From Arthrobacter sp. B3I4 (GTDB lineage: Bacteria; Actinomycetota; Actinomycetes; Actinomycetales; Micrococcaceae): a DNA stretch of 64,000 bases. The stretch lies in NCBI RefSeq assembly GCF_030816855.1, contig NZ_JAUSYK010000001.1:2480001-2544000 (forward strand), given 5' to 3'. Under the pieces are notes generated by a model. The model saw only the letters and a list, made by a program, of their open reading frames with translations, did no database searches and was not told where the DNA came from. The position numbers were made by a program, and so were the translations under genes. This document shows, in pieces, positions 29,468-38,196 of the stretch. Numbering within the stretch: position 1 is the stretch's first letter; each line of letters opens with the position of its first letter.

Positions 29468-30106
29468 CTACTTGAGGACGTAGATGACCAGGAAGAGGCC
29501 GATCCACACCACGTCCACGAAGTGCCAGTAGTACGAAGTGACAATCGCGGAGGTTGCTTCAAAGTGTCCGAACTTCTTCGCTGCGAAGGAGCGTCCGATG
29601 ATGAGCAGGAAGGCAACCAGGCCGCCGATGACATGCAGGCCGTGGAACCCGGTGGTCATGTAGAAGGCCGACCCGTAGGCGTTGGAGGAAAGCGAGACGT
29701 GCTCGGAGACGAGCATGGCGTACTCGGTCGCCTGGCCGGCCACGAAGAACGCACCCATGATGAATGTGAGTGTGAACCACTCGTTCATTCCCCAGCGGGT
29801 GATGCTCAGGGGACCGCCAAGCCGGCGCGGCTGGAGCCGTTCGGCGGCGAAGACGCCCATCTGGCAAGTAAAGGAACTGGCCACGAGGACGATCGTGTTA
29901 ACGAGCGCAAAGGGGAAGTTGAGCTTGGCTGTCTCTTCGGCCCACATCTGTCCGGAAGTCGAACGGAGCGTGAAGTACATGGCAAAGAGACCGGCGAAGA
30001 ACATCAACTCACTGGACAGCCAGACGACGGTTCCAACGGAAACCATATTCGGGCGATTCAGCGTCGGGTGCGCCGGGGTACTGGGGGCATGGGTCGCAGA
30101 TGTCAC
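29468..30106 (-). CDS. ctaE: Cytochrome c oxidase (aa3) subunit III
   Basis: 212 residues from the GTG at 30106, with five predicted membrane helices and the family blocks [33 protein letters not shown] and [14 protein letters not shown]. It begins the minus-strand operon ctaE-qcrCAB. The longer reading frame upstream is not used, because a -10 box (CATAAT) lies 6 nt before the GTG, giving a leaderless message. Gap to qcrC 86 bp. Confidence 0.94.
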   Translation of the reverse strand: MTSATHAPSTPAHPTLNRPNMVSVGTVVWLSSELMFFAGLFAMYFTLRSTSGQMWAEETAKLNFPFALVNTIVLVASSFTCQMGVFAAERLQPRRLGGPLSITRWGMNEWFTLTFIMGAFFVAGQATEYAMLVSEHVSLSSNAYGSAFYMTTGFHGLHVIGGLVAFLLIIGRSFAAKKFGHFEATSAIVTSYYWHFVDVVWIGLFLVIYVLK

Positions 30107-30112
30107 ATAGAC

Positions 30113-30118
30113 ATTATG
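30113..30118 (-). promoter_or_regulatory. -10 box of a leaderless promoter for ctaE-qcrCAB
   Basis: CATAAT on the minus strand, 6 nt (GTCTAT) before the GTG. TTGGGC lies about 18 nt upstream as a weak -35. Confidence 0.55.
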
Positions 30119-30242
30119 TCTGCAAAAGTCGGTCCTGCCCAACGCAAACCGCCTTTTAGGAGGACTTTTTCTACAAAGACGCGAAATCGCGCGGAAAAGT
30201 TCCCGGGCCCCTTCGCATTGGGCATTGCAGCCACCGGCTCGA

Positions 30243-30248
30243 TAGCAT
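30243..30248 (+). promoter_or_regulatory. -10 box of a leaderless trpD promoter
   Basis: TAGCAT, then 6 nt (CGGATC), then GTG. There is no ribosome-binding site. A TTGGGC at 30218-30223 may serve as -35. Confidence 0.5.
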
Positions 30249-30254
30249 CGGATC

Positions 30255-31313
30255 GTGACTTCTCAGGCATCCTTCCCGGCGGCAGGCAAGACCTGGCCGC
30301 GCCTTATTGGCGCTCTCATCGCCGGCGTTGACCTCAGCTCCGCCGACACCGGGTGGGCGATGGCTTCGATTATGTCCGGTGAAGCCACCCCGGCACAGGT
30401 GGCCGGCTTCCTCGTGGCGCTGCGCGCCAAGGGGGAAACGGTTGCCGAGCTCACGGGTCTGGTCGAAGCGATGATCAACTCCGCCAACCCGCTCGAGATC
30501 GCCGGGGAGAAGCTGGACATCGTCGGTACCGGCGGGGACCAGCTCAACACCGTGAACATCTCCACCATGGCCGCGCTTGTTTCCGCCGGCGCCGGCGCGA
30601 AGGTCGTCAAGCACGGCGGCCGGGCTGCGTCATCGACGTCGGGCTCGGCCGATGTCCTGGAGGCCCTCGGTGTGCGGCTGGACCTGCCGATTCCGCGCGT
30701 CGCCCGCAATGCCGAAGAAGCCGGCATCACGTTCTGCTTTGCCCAGGTCTTTCACCCCTCGATGCGGTACGCCGCCGTGGCGCGCCGCGAACTTGGCGTC
30801 CCCACCGCGTTTAACTTCCTGGGTCCGATGACGAACCCCGCCCATGTGCAGGCATCTGCCGTCGGCGTGGCGAATGAACGCATGGCGCCGCTGGTTGCCG
30901 GCGTACTCGCCCAACGCGGCAGCCGGGGCCTGGTCTTCCGAGGAAACGACGGGCTCGATGAACTCACCACCACGGGCCCCTCCCGGATTTGGGAGATCCG
31001 CGGCGGGCAGGTGACGGAGGAAACCTTCGACCCGCGCGAGCTGGGCATCCGGCAGGCCACGGTGGCTGAGCTGCGTGGAGGCGACGCCGCGGCCAACGCC
31101 GCCGTCGTGCGTTCGGTGCTGGCCGGAGAGCCAAGTCCCGCCCGTGACGCCGCGCTGCTCAACGCCGCCGCCGGCCTGGTTTCCTTTGACCTTGACGCAA
31201 CGGGCCCGTTGACGGAGCGGATGGCGGCCGCCATGAAGCGGGCGGAAGAATCCGTCGGATCCGGTGCTGCTGCTGCGGTCTTGGACCGCTGGGTCGCGCT
31301 GTCTCGCGACTAG
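30255..31313 (+). CDS. trpD: Anthranilate phosphoribosyltransferase
   Basis: 352 residues. The PRPP and anthranilate binding blocks are [38 protein letters not shown] and [17 protein letters not shown]. The enzyme joins phosphoribose to anthranilate in tryptophan synthesis. The usual KHGNR is KHGGR here. It stands alone, not in a trp operon, divergent from ctaE and convergent with a RAM-domain protein, which is the arrangement usual in related actinobacteria. Confidence 0.94.
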   Translation: MTSQASFPAAGKTWPRLIGALIAGVDLSSADTGWAMASIMSGEATPAQVAGFLVALRAKGETVAELTGLVEAMINSANPLEIAGEKLDIVGTGGDQLNTVNISTMAALVSAGAGAKVVKHGGRAASSTSGSADVLEALGVRLDLPIPRVARNAEEAGITFCFAQVFHPSMRYAAVARRELGVPTAFNFLGPMTNPAHVQASAVGVANERMAPLVAGVLAQRGSRGLVFRGNDGLDELTTTGPSRIWEIRGGQVTEETFDPRELGIRQATVAELRGGDAAANAAVVRSVLAGEPSPARDAALLNAAAGLVSFDLDATGPLTERMAAAMKRAEESVGSGAAAAVLDRWVALSRD

Positions 31314-31320
31314 GATTCCG

Positions 31321-31602
31321 TTACTGCTCGAAGCCCAGCGCGAAGGCCGCATCGAGGTCGTGCTGGGAGTAAGCCCGGAACGCGATGTGGGTGGTGGTGT
31401 GCACCACGGCGGGGACCTTGGAAAGCTTGTCCGCGATGACGTCAGCGAGATCCTCGTGCTTGGCCACGCGTGCGATGGCGATGAGGTCCCACTCTCCGGT
31501 CACGGAGTAAACCTCGCTGATGCCGGGGATCGCGGAGATTTTTTCTGCCGTTTCCGGGATGGCCGAAGCGTCTGTCTTGATCAGGACGAAAGCGGTGATC
31601 AC
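31321..31602 (-). CDS. Lrp/AsnC-type RAM ligand-binding domain protein without DNA-binding domain
   Basis: 93 residues from a GTG with GAAAGG upstream; the upstream continuation of the frame was rejected. It starts MITAFVLIKTDASAIPETA and shows the alpha/beta RAM fold (VYSVTGEWDLIAIARV, VVHTTTHIAFRAY). No helix-turn-helix is present, so it cannot bind DNA by itself. Stand-alone RAM proteins may sense amino acids or modify full-length Lrp partners (inference). Convergent with trpD, 7 bp apart. Confidence 0.85.
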   Translation of the reverse strand: MITAFVLIKTDASAIPETAEKISAIPGISEVYSVTGEWDLIAIARVAKHEDLADVIADKLSKVPAVVHTTTHIAFRAYSQHDLDAAFALGFEQ

Positions 31603-31690
31603 GTGGGGACCTTTCGGATCTGTTGCGCCGTTGCCGGCACCCTGTTCGGCCCTGGAAGGGATGGTGCCGTCTGCTTGCAAGCCTAGTGCA

Positions 31691-32104
31691 TCAGGCACGG
31701 CGGCGGCGGGTGCGCAGCCGCTGCACTGCCAGGGCGAGGAGGCGCCAGCCGAGGAGGAAAGCCCCGACGGCAAGCAGGGCAACAATCACGAACGGCAGGA
31801 CGACAACCTGCCCGGTGAAAGCGCGCAGCAGCATGCCGAGCGCCACTGTTCCAATCCAGACCGCGACGCCGGCCGGCCACAAAGCAAGCGGGCCACGCCA
31901 TAGCCGCAGGGCGAGCCAGGAGACGGCGGCGCCGGCCAAGAACGGCCACGCAGTGGACAGCACCCCGGTGATGATGTCGCCGCGCTGGTGGGCATCCCGG
32001 CCGATCGCGGCAAAGAGCAGGATCAGCCCCGTATCGGCGGCGGCCGCCAGGATGACTGTTTGCGGCGCCGACGTGCGGGGCGTTGCGGTGGCGGTGATAG
32101 GCAT
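31691..32104 (-). CDS. DUF3054 family membrane protein
   Basis: 137 residues with four predicted membrane helices (about 16-34, 44-66, 72-94 and 100-125) and an Arg-rich C-terminus (RLRTRRRRA). GRDAHQRGDIITGVLSTAWPFL matches the DUF3054 pattern. Function unknown. It lies 88 bp from the end of the RAM-domain gene and is divergent from the isochorismatase gene. Confidence 0.82.
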   Translation of the reverse strand: MPITATATPRTSAPQTVILAAAADTGLILLFAAIGRDAHQRGDIITGVLSTAWPFLAGAAVSWLALRLWRGPLALWPAGVAVWIGTVALGMLLRAFTGQVVVLPFVIVALLAVGAFLLGWRLLALAVQRLRTRRRRA

Positions 32105-32182
32105 GAATCCAGTTTAACCGTGGCGTTCGGCTGCCTGCGCGGTCTAGGATGTCGCCGATGCCGCCGACAGGAGGAGACCGTC

Positions 32183-32797
32183 ATGACCACGCTGAGCAGC
32201 CGTCCCGCCACCGCGTTGATGGTGATCGACGTGCAGAACGGCGTCGTGCAGGGAGCGCACCGGCGTGAGGAGGTCATCGCCAACATCGCGGCCCTGGTTG
32301 ACAAGGCACGGCAGGCAGGCGTTCCGGTGATCTGGATCCAGCATTCCGACGGGCAGCTGGAACGGGGGAGCGAGGCGTGGAAATACGTCCCGGAGCTTCC
32401 CCGGCGGGAATCGGAACCGCTGGTGCACAAGTCCTACGGTGATTCCTTCGAGGCGACCGAGCTTGAGGACGTGCTGGCCGCAGCCGGTGTGGGGCGCCTG
32501 CTGGTGGCGGGTGCGCAAACGGACGAGTGCATCCGGTCCACCATTCACGGCGCGTTCGTCCGCGGCTACGATGTGACCCTCGTCGCTGACACCCACACCA
32601 CCGAGGACCAGTCTGCCTGGGGCGCGCCGCCGCCCGAGCTCGTCATCGCGCACACCAACCTTTACTGGCAGTCCCAGTCGGCGCCCGGCCGGACGGCGGG
32701 GGTCGTGCCGGCGGACGAGGTAACGTTCGACGGCGGAGAGGCGGCGGCCGGAGTGCCGACGGACGTCCGACCCGCGGGGGAGCGGTTCACGGAGTGA
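32183..32797 (+). CDS. Isochorismatase-like cysteine hydrolase
   Basis: 204 residues. The catalytic triad of the family is visible: Asp16 (MVIDVQNGV), Lys83 (VHKSYGDSF) and Cys116 (AGAQTDECIRS). Such enzymes hydrolyse amides or carbamoyl compounds, e.g. nicotinamide or N-carbamoyl substrates; the substrate is not predicted. Strong ribosome-binding site AGGAGGAG supports the ATG at 32183 against the longer frame. The 3' end overlaps the convergent GAF-ANTAR gene by 11 bp. Confidence 0.9.
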   Translation: MTTLSSRPATALMVIDVQNGVVQGAHRREEVIANIAALVDKARQAGVPVIWIQHSDGQLERGSEAWKYVPELPRRESEPLVHKSYGDSFEATELEDVLAAAGVGRLLVAGAQTDECIRSTIHGAFVRGYDVTLVADTHTTEDQSAWGAPPPELVIAHTNLYWQSQSAPGRTAGVVPADEVTFDGGEAAAGVPTDVRPAGERFTE

Positions 32798-33524
32798 GCA
32801 TTTCGCCGCTGCTCGCGAGACGCTCGGCGATATCCCGGAGCTTGACGTTGGACCTGGTGCTGGCCCGGCTGAGGAGGATGAAGGCCTGCTCTGCAGTGAT
32901 CTTGTACCGCTCCATCAGGATGCCTTCCGCCTGACCGATCGTCTGGCGGGCTATCAGTGCCTCGCCGAGCTGACTGATCTTCTTCGTGTCCGCGAAAGCC
33001 ACCGCGGCGTGGGCAGCGACCAGCAATCCGACCTGCTCGGACTCTGCGTCGAACGCGTTCGGGCCGCTCCCGTAAAGATTCAGTGCGCCCATCCGGTCAC
33101 CGGCGACGAACAACTGGATGGAGAGCATGCTGCGGGCACCAAGTTCCAACGCGCCGGGGGAGAAGTTCGGCCACCGTTCCTCGCTGCTGAGATCCGGAAC
33201 GCGGACCAACCGGTGCTCGTAGGCGGCATCGAGGCAGGGGCCTTGCCCGGAGGAATTCTGCAGCGCATCAACGAGCCGCGGCAATTCTCCCGAGGCGACC
33301 TCGGAGTCGATCTTCTTTCGGCCGGTAATCAGGCTGATGGAGGCGTGGGCGGTTCCGGGTATCAGGCTAAGCGCGGCATCGACAATCCCGGAGAGGACGG
33401 AGTTGACGTCTTCTTCCTGCTGCAGTTCCCTAGCGAGATCCCCAAGCTGGGCGGCCAGCTCAGCACTGATCGGGTTTGGGGCGGTCCCGCTGCTGCTAAG
33501 CACCGCTGATGGGTCCGGCACCAT
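32787..33524 (-). CDS. GAF and ANTAR domain regulator
   Basis: 245 residues: an N-terminal GAF sensor (about 25-165, with ASISLITGRKKI, GQGPCLDAAYEHRLVRVPDL and DRMGALNLYG) and a C-terminal ANTAR RNA-binding domain (about 180-240, with ALIARQTIGQAEGILMERYKITAEQAFILLSRAS). ANTAR proteins bind paired hexaloop RNA hairpins and prevent termination. The ligand and RNA targets are not identified. The small protein gene upstream is on the same strand but 226 bp away. Confidence 0.9.
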   Translation of the reverse strand: MVPDPSAVLSSSGTAPNPISAELAAQLGDLARELQQEEDVNSVLSGIVDAALSLIPGTAHASISLITGRKKIDSEVASGELPRLVDALQNSSGQGPCLDAAYEHRLVRVPDLSSEERWPNFSPGALELGARSMLSIQLFVAGDRMGALNLYGSGPNAFDAESEQVGLLVAAHAAVAFADTKKISQLGEALIARQTIGQAEGILMERYKITAEQAFILLSRASTRSNVKLRDIAERLASSGEMLTP

Positions 33525-33750
33525 GAGTGGCCTCCGCTGCTCTTAGGATGTCTCATTCTACGGCGATCCCGCACGTTTATGCAGCGCGGATATGGCCCCC
33601 CCAACCGTTCCGGGCCACATCCGCGCTGCAAGCTTTAAGGGACGGCCGGGGCCAGGTTCCAGGAGTTGAGGCGGTAGCGGAGTCCGGCGGGATCAGAGCT
33701 GACGTCACGCCGCGTGCCCCGGCCGCGGGGGACTGGGCGCTTAGCAAGAC

Positions 33751-34041
33751 TCATGCTGCGAACCTCGTCCGCCGTTCGGACCGGCGCGAGTCCCGCCGCC
33801 TGTCGGGCAAGGGGAGAATGAGGGCGCCGGCGACTCGAAGGTCTTCAAAGGCGTCCCCGGACGCAGCCGACACGTGGCCCGGGTCCACGTGAACCGCAAA
33901 TCCCGGCAGCGTGCGCTCGGCGCGGTGCACTACCGCGAGGAGGCCACGCACATTCTCGTGAGTTAGTGTGCCGGCGGGTCGGATGGCGACGGACCTGCTG
34001 TCCAGGTCAACGGCAACTGTGACGGTGAGTTTGGCGCTCAT
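33751..34041 (-). CDS. Small unknown protein, possibly STAS-like
   Basis: 96 residues with a very good ribosome-binding site (GGAGGAATTTCC before ATG). The core alternates beta-type and helical stretches (VTVAVDLDSRSVAIRPAGTL, then ENVRGLLAVVHRAERT, then FAVHVDPG) and ends in a basic tail (RRRDSRRSERR). This order resembles small STAS-like domains, but I see no conserved phosphorylatable Ser/Thr motif. It sits upstream of the GAF-ANTAR gene on the same strand, so a shared signalling role is possible. Confidence 0.6.
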   Translation of the reverse strand: MSAKLTVTVAVDLDSRSVAIRPAGTLTHENVRGLLAVVHRAERTLPGFAVHVDPGHVSAASGDAFEDLRVAGALILPLPDRRRDSRRSERRTRFAA

Positions 34042-34208
34042 GGAAATTCCTCCGGAAAAAATTCCGTAAGGCCGCGCCCTGACCTTCTTAAAGCATACGT
34101 CAGGTCCGGTTTATATGTGATATTCATTACGTCCTAACCTCAGGACGGCCATGGATCCGTGCCCACCCGCCGGAGGGCCCGCCAGTTGAACCAAGAAGCG
34201 GAGATGTG

Positions 34209-35570
34209 ATGGCTAATGGAGGAAACCGGGGTCCGGCCCGGGGTGATGGCCGCGTCGCCCGCTGGATGGAGGCGCTGAGGTCGCAATTGTGGCCCCTTCC
34301 TGTGGCGGCCGTGGTCGCGGCCGTCGCCGTCGGGACGGCGCTGCCTGCTCTCGACGCTGCCGTTGACGATCAGGTGCCGGACACTTTCGCCGTCCTTCTT
34401 TTCACCGGTGGCCCGGAGGCGGCCAGGGCAGTCCTCCAGGCGATCTCCGGGTCGTTGATCACCGTGACTTCCCTGACGTTCTCCCTCACTGTGGTAACCC
34501 TGCAACTGGCCAGCAGCCAGTTCTCGCCGCGTTTGCTCCGGACCTTCTCCTCCGACCGATTTGTGCACGCCACGCTGGCCCTCTTTCTGGCGGCATTCGC
34601 CTTCGCGTTGACGGTTCTGCGGAGTGTCCGTGCCGAGAGTGCTGGCGGCACGCAGTTTGTTCCCGCGATCTCCGTGACGGTTGCGTTCGCGCTGGCGATG
34701 GCCAGCGTGATCGGGCTGGTCCTCTTCCTCGCTCACCTCACCCGCGAGATCCGGGTGGAAACCATGATGCGCCTGGTCAACCAGGAAACCCAGCAAACCA
34801 TGGAGCGGGTTTTCCCGCTCGACCGGCCGGTTCGCGCACCGCTGCCGCCGCCGGGACCCGGTGCGTTTCGGATCAGGTCTGCCCGCTCCGGGTTCCTTAC
34901 CTCGCTGGATCGGGCGTCGCTGCTGGACGCGGCGGTCACAGCCCGGATGGTCGTGCGGCTGGACTACGGGCCGGGCAGTTCACTGGTCAGGGGAGTGCCG
35001 TTCGCGACGGCATGGCCGGATGCACCTGGAACAGCCGTGCGGCCGGATGACCGGGAAAAGCTGGGGGAGGCTGTCGCTGCCTCAATCGTGACCGGGTTTG
35101 AACGCACCAATGTCCAGGACGTCGGCTTTGGTTTCCGTCAGCTGGTGGACGTGGCGGTACGTGCGCTCTCGCCGGGCATTAACGACCCGACCACCGCGGT
35201 TCATGTCATTGGACACCTCTCCGTGCTTCTCTGCTCGCTGGTTGAAAGAGACCCTGGGCCGGAACTCCTGACCGACGACGACGGCAGGGTCAGGGCGGTT
35301 ATCGCGTTCCCTGGGTTCGAGGAGCTTCTGGACGCAGCTGTGGACCAGCCGACGCACTACGGGATGGCGGATGCGGCAGTAGCTGCGCGTCTTCTTACTT
35401 TGCTCCAGGAAATCAGTTGGTGCGACCAGTCCGGTCGGTACCGCGGCGCAATCCTGGAGCACCGTGAACGAATGTGTGCGGCGATACGGGCCGGTGACTA
35501 TTTCCCGGCGGAACGTCGGCGGCTTCTGAAACTGGCTGAGGCGGTTGGATCCATCCAGGCCGGGAACTGA
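34209..35570 (+). CDS. DUF2254 family membrane protein
   Basis: 453 residues. Four membrane helices in the N-terminal 175 residues (about 28-50, 75-100, 118-136 and 150-175) precede a large soluble domain. The block ITVTSLTFSLTVVTLQLASSQFSPRLLRTF is the DUF2254 hallmark, and RALSPGINDPTTAVHVIGHL is conserved later. Function unknown. ATG at 34209 fits GGAG spacing better than the GTG at 34206. Followed after 51 bp by a PAP2 gene. Confidence 0.85.
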   Translation: MANGGNRGPARGDGRVARWMEALRSQLWPLPVAAVVAAVAVGTALPALDAAVDDQVPDTFAVLLFTGGPEAARAVLQAISGSLITVTSLTFSLTVVTLQLASSQFSPRLLRTFSSDRFVHATLALFLAAFAFALTVLRSVRAESAGGTQFVPAISVTVAFALAMASVIGLVLFLAHLTREIRVETMMRLVNQETQQTMERVFPLDRPVRAPLPPPGPGAFRIRSARSGFLTSLDRASLLDAAVTARMVVRLDYGPGSSLVRGVPFATAWPDAPGTAVRPDDREKLGEAVAASIVTGFERTNVQDVGFGFRQLVDVAVRALSPGINDPTTAVHVIGHLSVLLCSLVERDPGPELLTDDDGRVRAVIAFPGFEELLDAAVDQPTHYGMADAAVAARLLTLLQEISWCDQSGRYRGAILEHRERMCAAIRAGDYFPAERRRLLKLAEAVGSIQAGN

Positions 35571-35621
35571 TGTTCTCGGAAAGCCATTTCAGCCGGCTTC
35601 CCGACGTAGCGAAGGTAAATT

Positions 35622-36374
35622 ATGGCGACGGACAAGCCAAGCAGGACGACCACCCCGGTGCGCACTCCGAGGCACTTCAGCCTGGAAAATGAGCACTCGG
35701 CCACCTTGGGCAGCCAGCTGGTCCTCTACCTGGTGTCGCTGGTGTTGGCTCTGGGCGGCGCGGCCTCGTTCTTCATAACCCTCGGCAGCGTGCTGCACGA
35801 CGAGGGGATCGCCGGACTGGATGAACCGCTGGGGGACTGGTTCGTAGGCCATCGCACCGTCTGGCTTACCGCCGTCATGACCGTGTTGGCCAGGCTGTTC
35901 GGCCCGGTGGCAATGCCGGTGATCGTCCTGGTCGTTACCGCCGGGTGGAGCCTGCTGACCCGCCGGCTGTGGCGTCCGCTGCTGCTTGCCGGAGCGATGA
36001 TCAGCGGTGTGATTCTCACCGAGATCGCCGCCCACCTGGTGGGCCGTTCGCGTCCCGCGTCGTCGCTCATGATGCTTGGTCCCGACGGCACGTCGTCTTT
36101 TCCCTCCGGCCATGTGGTGGGTACTGCGAATTTCCTTTTGGTCGGGGCGTACCTCGTGGCGTCCCGCTTTTCCAAAGCCTGGGCATCAATCGTTGCCTTT
36201 GGTGCTGCTTTGGCGGTTATCGTGGCGGAGGCGGCGAGCCGCTTGTACCTGGGGTACCACTGGTTCACCGACACAGTAGGTTCAGTGTGTTTATCGCTGG
36301 TCCTGCTTGCGGTCGTCATCTTCCTGGACGTCAGCCGTGCCCGGGTCCCAACCAGGCCGGGCGCCCGCGGGTGA
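35622..36374 (+). CDS. PAP2 superfamily membrane phosphatase
   Basis: 250 residues, six predicted membrane helices. Phosphatase motif 2 is FPSGHVVG and motif 3 is SRLYLGYHWFTD. Motif 1 should be K-x6-RP; here AHLVGRSRP has Ala in place of the Lys. Arg, both His and the Asp remain. It may dephosphorylate lipid phosphates such as phosphatidic acid or polyprenyl pyrophosphate. The changed motif makes activity less certain. It is the last gene before the accessory region. Confidence 0.85.
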   Translation: MATDKPSRTTTPVRTPRHFSLENEHSATLGSQLVLYLVSLVLALGGAASFFITLGSVLHDEGIAGLDEPLGDWFVGHRTVWLTAVMTVLARLFGPVAMPVIVLVVTAGWSLLTRRLWRPLLLAGAMISGVILTEIAAHLVGRSRPASSLMMLGPDGTSSFPSGHVVGTANFLLVGAYLVASRFSKAWASIVAFGAALAVIVAEAASRLYLGYHWFTDTVGSVCLSLVLLAVVIFLDVSRARVPTRPGARG

Positions 36375-36620
36375 AGCGCTGGGAGCTGCCTTTGCCAGAC
36401 CGGGAGCAGGGGGGTGAATGTAGGGTCTGGCTTCGGCGGGCCGCCCATTGTGTCTGGGCCCCTGCATCCCGGGTGAATTACTTCTACTTTACATAATGTT
36501 GATTATCGGCGTTCAGGCGGTGCGGGTTGGAGTACCTGCATCACGCCCGATATGACGATGCAAAACCTCGGATCGACGCCGTGATCAACGATCACAGCGC
36601 AGCCAGTCCGGCCGCCGGTC
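36375..36620. other. Gap between PAP2 and MFS genes, containing a dif-like site
   Basis: Less GC-rich in the middle (36476-36512). It carries the XerCD-like 28-mer described separately. A plus-strand frame from 36527 codes a plausible short stretch but runs into the antisense of the MFS gene. Confidence 0.4.
36486..36513. other. dif/XerCD-like recombination site
   Basis: An 11-6-11 layout: arm ACTTTACATAA, centre TGTTGA, arm TTATCGGCGTT. The inner ATAA-N6-TTAT core and arm lengths match bacterial dif sites. It is not in front of any gene that reads away from it, so an operator is less likely. Confidence 0.4.
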
Positions 36621-37916
36621 CTAGAGCCGTCGTCGTGCCAGCGGCCTGTCGCCGCCGCGGCGCAGCGTCAGCATCACAAGACCCGCAGCCAACAGACAGC
36701 ATGCTAAGAAGATGGATGTGGCCAGGAAGCTCCCGTGCGTCACGTCCTGCAGGTACCCGCCGACATACGGACCGACGAATCCGCCCAGGTTGCCCACCGC
36801 ATTGATCAGCCCCATGGCGGTGCCGGCGACGGCCACCGGCATGGCACGGGACGCAGACGCCCAGAAAGGTCCGTCGTAGGCCAGGGCGCCAGCGACGGCG
36901 ATGCTGATGAGGGTGACCGCAAGGAACGGGAAGTTGTCCCCCGTCGCCACGGAAATCACGAGGGCCACGGCGCCGACTGCCATCGACAGGAGCACGTGCG
37001 TGGAATAACGGCCGGAGCGGTCGGCCGCCTTCGCGTTGTACCAAAGGCCGAACATCGCCAGAACGTACGGAATGGCAGTGATCAGCCCCACCTCGACGGA
37101 CGAACCGGACGTGATCGTCTTGATCACGTGGGGCAGCCAGATGTTGATCCCGTAGAAGCCGATCTGGATGAGGAAGTACACCAGGGTCAGCCGCCACACC
37201 ACCGTGTTTGACATAACGTGGCGGAGGCCCAGTTTCTCCTGCTGGGGATGCGCTGCGGCGTCAGCAGCAAGTCCCTTCTCGATGTACTCACGCTCCTGAA
37301 CGGAACACCACTTCGCGTCGCGTGGATGGTCTGCGATCAGGGCCCACCACAGCGGCGCAGCGATAATGAACGGGAAAATGCCCTCGATAATGAACAGCCA
37401 CCGCCAGTCGGAGAAGGAGAGAATCCACCCGGAAAGCGGCGCGGTGATGATGGAAGCGATGGCAATATTCATCATCCAGAACGCGTAGGCCCGGGCACGC
37501 TCGGCGGCCGGGAACCAGTGGCTGATCAGGACAAGGATTGCCGGCCAGATCCCGGCCTCGGCCACGCCGAGGAAGAAACGCACCACGAGCAACTGGGTGA
37601 AGTCCTGGATGAAGCCGGACAGGATGGCCAGCACACCCCAGATCAGGACCATGATGCCCACGAACTTTTTCGCGCTCCAGTGTTCGGCGAGGTAACCGCC
37701 GGGTATCTGCAGGACGAGGTAGCCGATGAAGAAGATGCCGGCGGCCAGGCCCTGCTGGGCGGCGTCAATACCCAGGTCCTGGTGGAGCCCGTTGAGGGCG
37801 AACCCGATGTTGGTTCGGTCCATGAACGAGATGATGTAGACGACGATTGCGACCGGAATCAGCCGCTTCCACCTGGCGTTCCCCACCGCCGGTGCGGATA
37901 ACAGGTTCTGTGCCAT
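36621..37916 (-). CDS. MFS transporter, anion:cation symporter type
   Basis: 431 residues with twelve predicted helices. Start ATG 37916 with AGGAG upstream. VYIISFMDRTNIGFAL in helix 1, GYLVLQIPGGYLAEHW in helix 2 and RFFLGVAEAGIWPAIL in helix 4 are the signatures of the ACS family (hexuronate, phthalate, tartrate and other organic anions). A sugar-acid substrate would fit the nearby oxidative genes (inference). Its promoter (-10 TATAGC at 38086-38091 on minus) is overlapped in the -35 region by a TTGC-N6-GCAA palindrome. Confidence 0.88.
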   Translation of the reverse strand: MAQNLLSAPAVGNARWKRLIPVAIVVYIISFMDRTNIGFALNGLHQDLGIDAAQQGLAAGIFFIGYLVLQIPGGYLAEHWSAKKFVGIMVLIWGVLAILSGFIQDFTQLLVVRFFLGVAEAGIWPAILVLISHWFPAAERARAYAFWMMNIAIASIITAPLSGWILSFSDWRWLFIIEGIFPFIIAAPLWWALIADHPRDAKWCSVQEREYIEKGLAADAAAHPQQEKLGLRHVMSNTVVWRLTLVYFLIQIGFYGINIWLPHVIKTITSGSSVEVGLITAIPYVLAMFGLWYNAKAADRSGRYSTHVLLSMAVGAVALVISVATGDNFPFLAVTLISIAVAGALAYDGPFWASASRAMPVAVAGTAMGLINAVGNLGGFVGPYVGGYLQDVTHGSFLATSIFLACCLLAAGLVMLTLRRGGDRPLARRRL

Positions 37917-38109
37917 CGGAATTGCTCCTATGCGATTCGTCCGATCAGACCGCGCCCCAGCACGCAAACGCTCCCCCGCGACCCCGGCGGGCCGCTTTCC
38001 GCCACAGCGGAACGAGCAGGATGGCCGGGTGGGCAGGCCCGGCCGCGCACCCGGCACCTAGGCTGACTCTCCCCCACCCCTCGGTGCTATATTCATCTTC
38101 ACGCAATTG

Positions 38110-38123
38110 TTGCGGTTACGCAA
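38110..38123. promoter_or_regulatory. Operator-like palindrome A (MFS promoter)
   Basis: TTGCGGTTACGCAA (TTGC-N6-GCAA). A second overlapping repeat CGCAATTGTTGCG occupies 38102-38114, so three half-sites are present. It covers the predicted -35 of the MFS gene. Confidence 0.6.
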
Positions 38124-38196
38124 TAACATGTCTGGCGATTTCTCTTTGAGCCGCCCGGGTCCTCCCCTACGTCCCCGGCTACCCCGGCTGGCCTGG

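Noticed and set aside
34079..34105. Inverted repeat CCTGAC ... GTCAGG upstream of the small protein gene.
   Set aside because: Six-base arms 15 nt apart could occur by chance; no family operator was recognised.
36527..36805. Plus-strand frame after the dif-like site.
   Set aside because: It starts with TTG and runs into the antisense of the MFS gene; the first 25 codons look coding-like, but no family was recognised.
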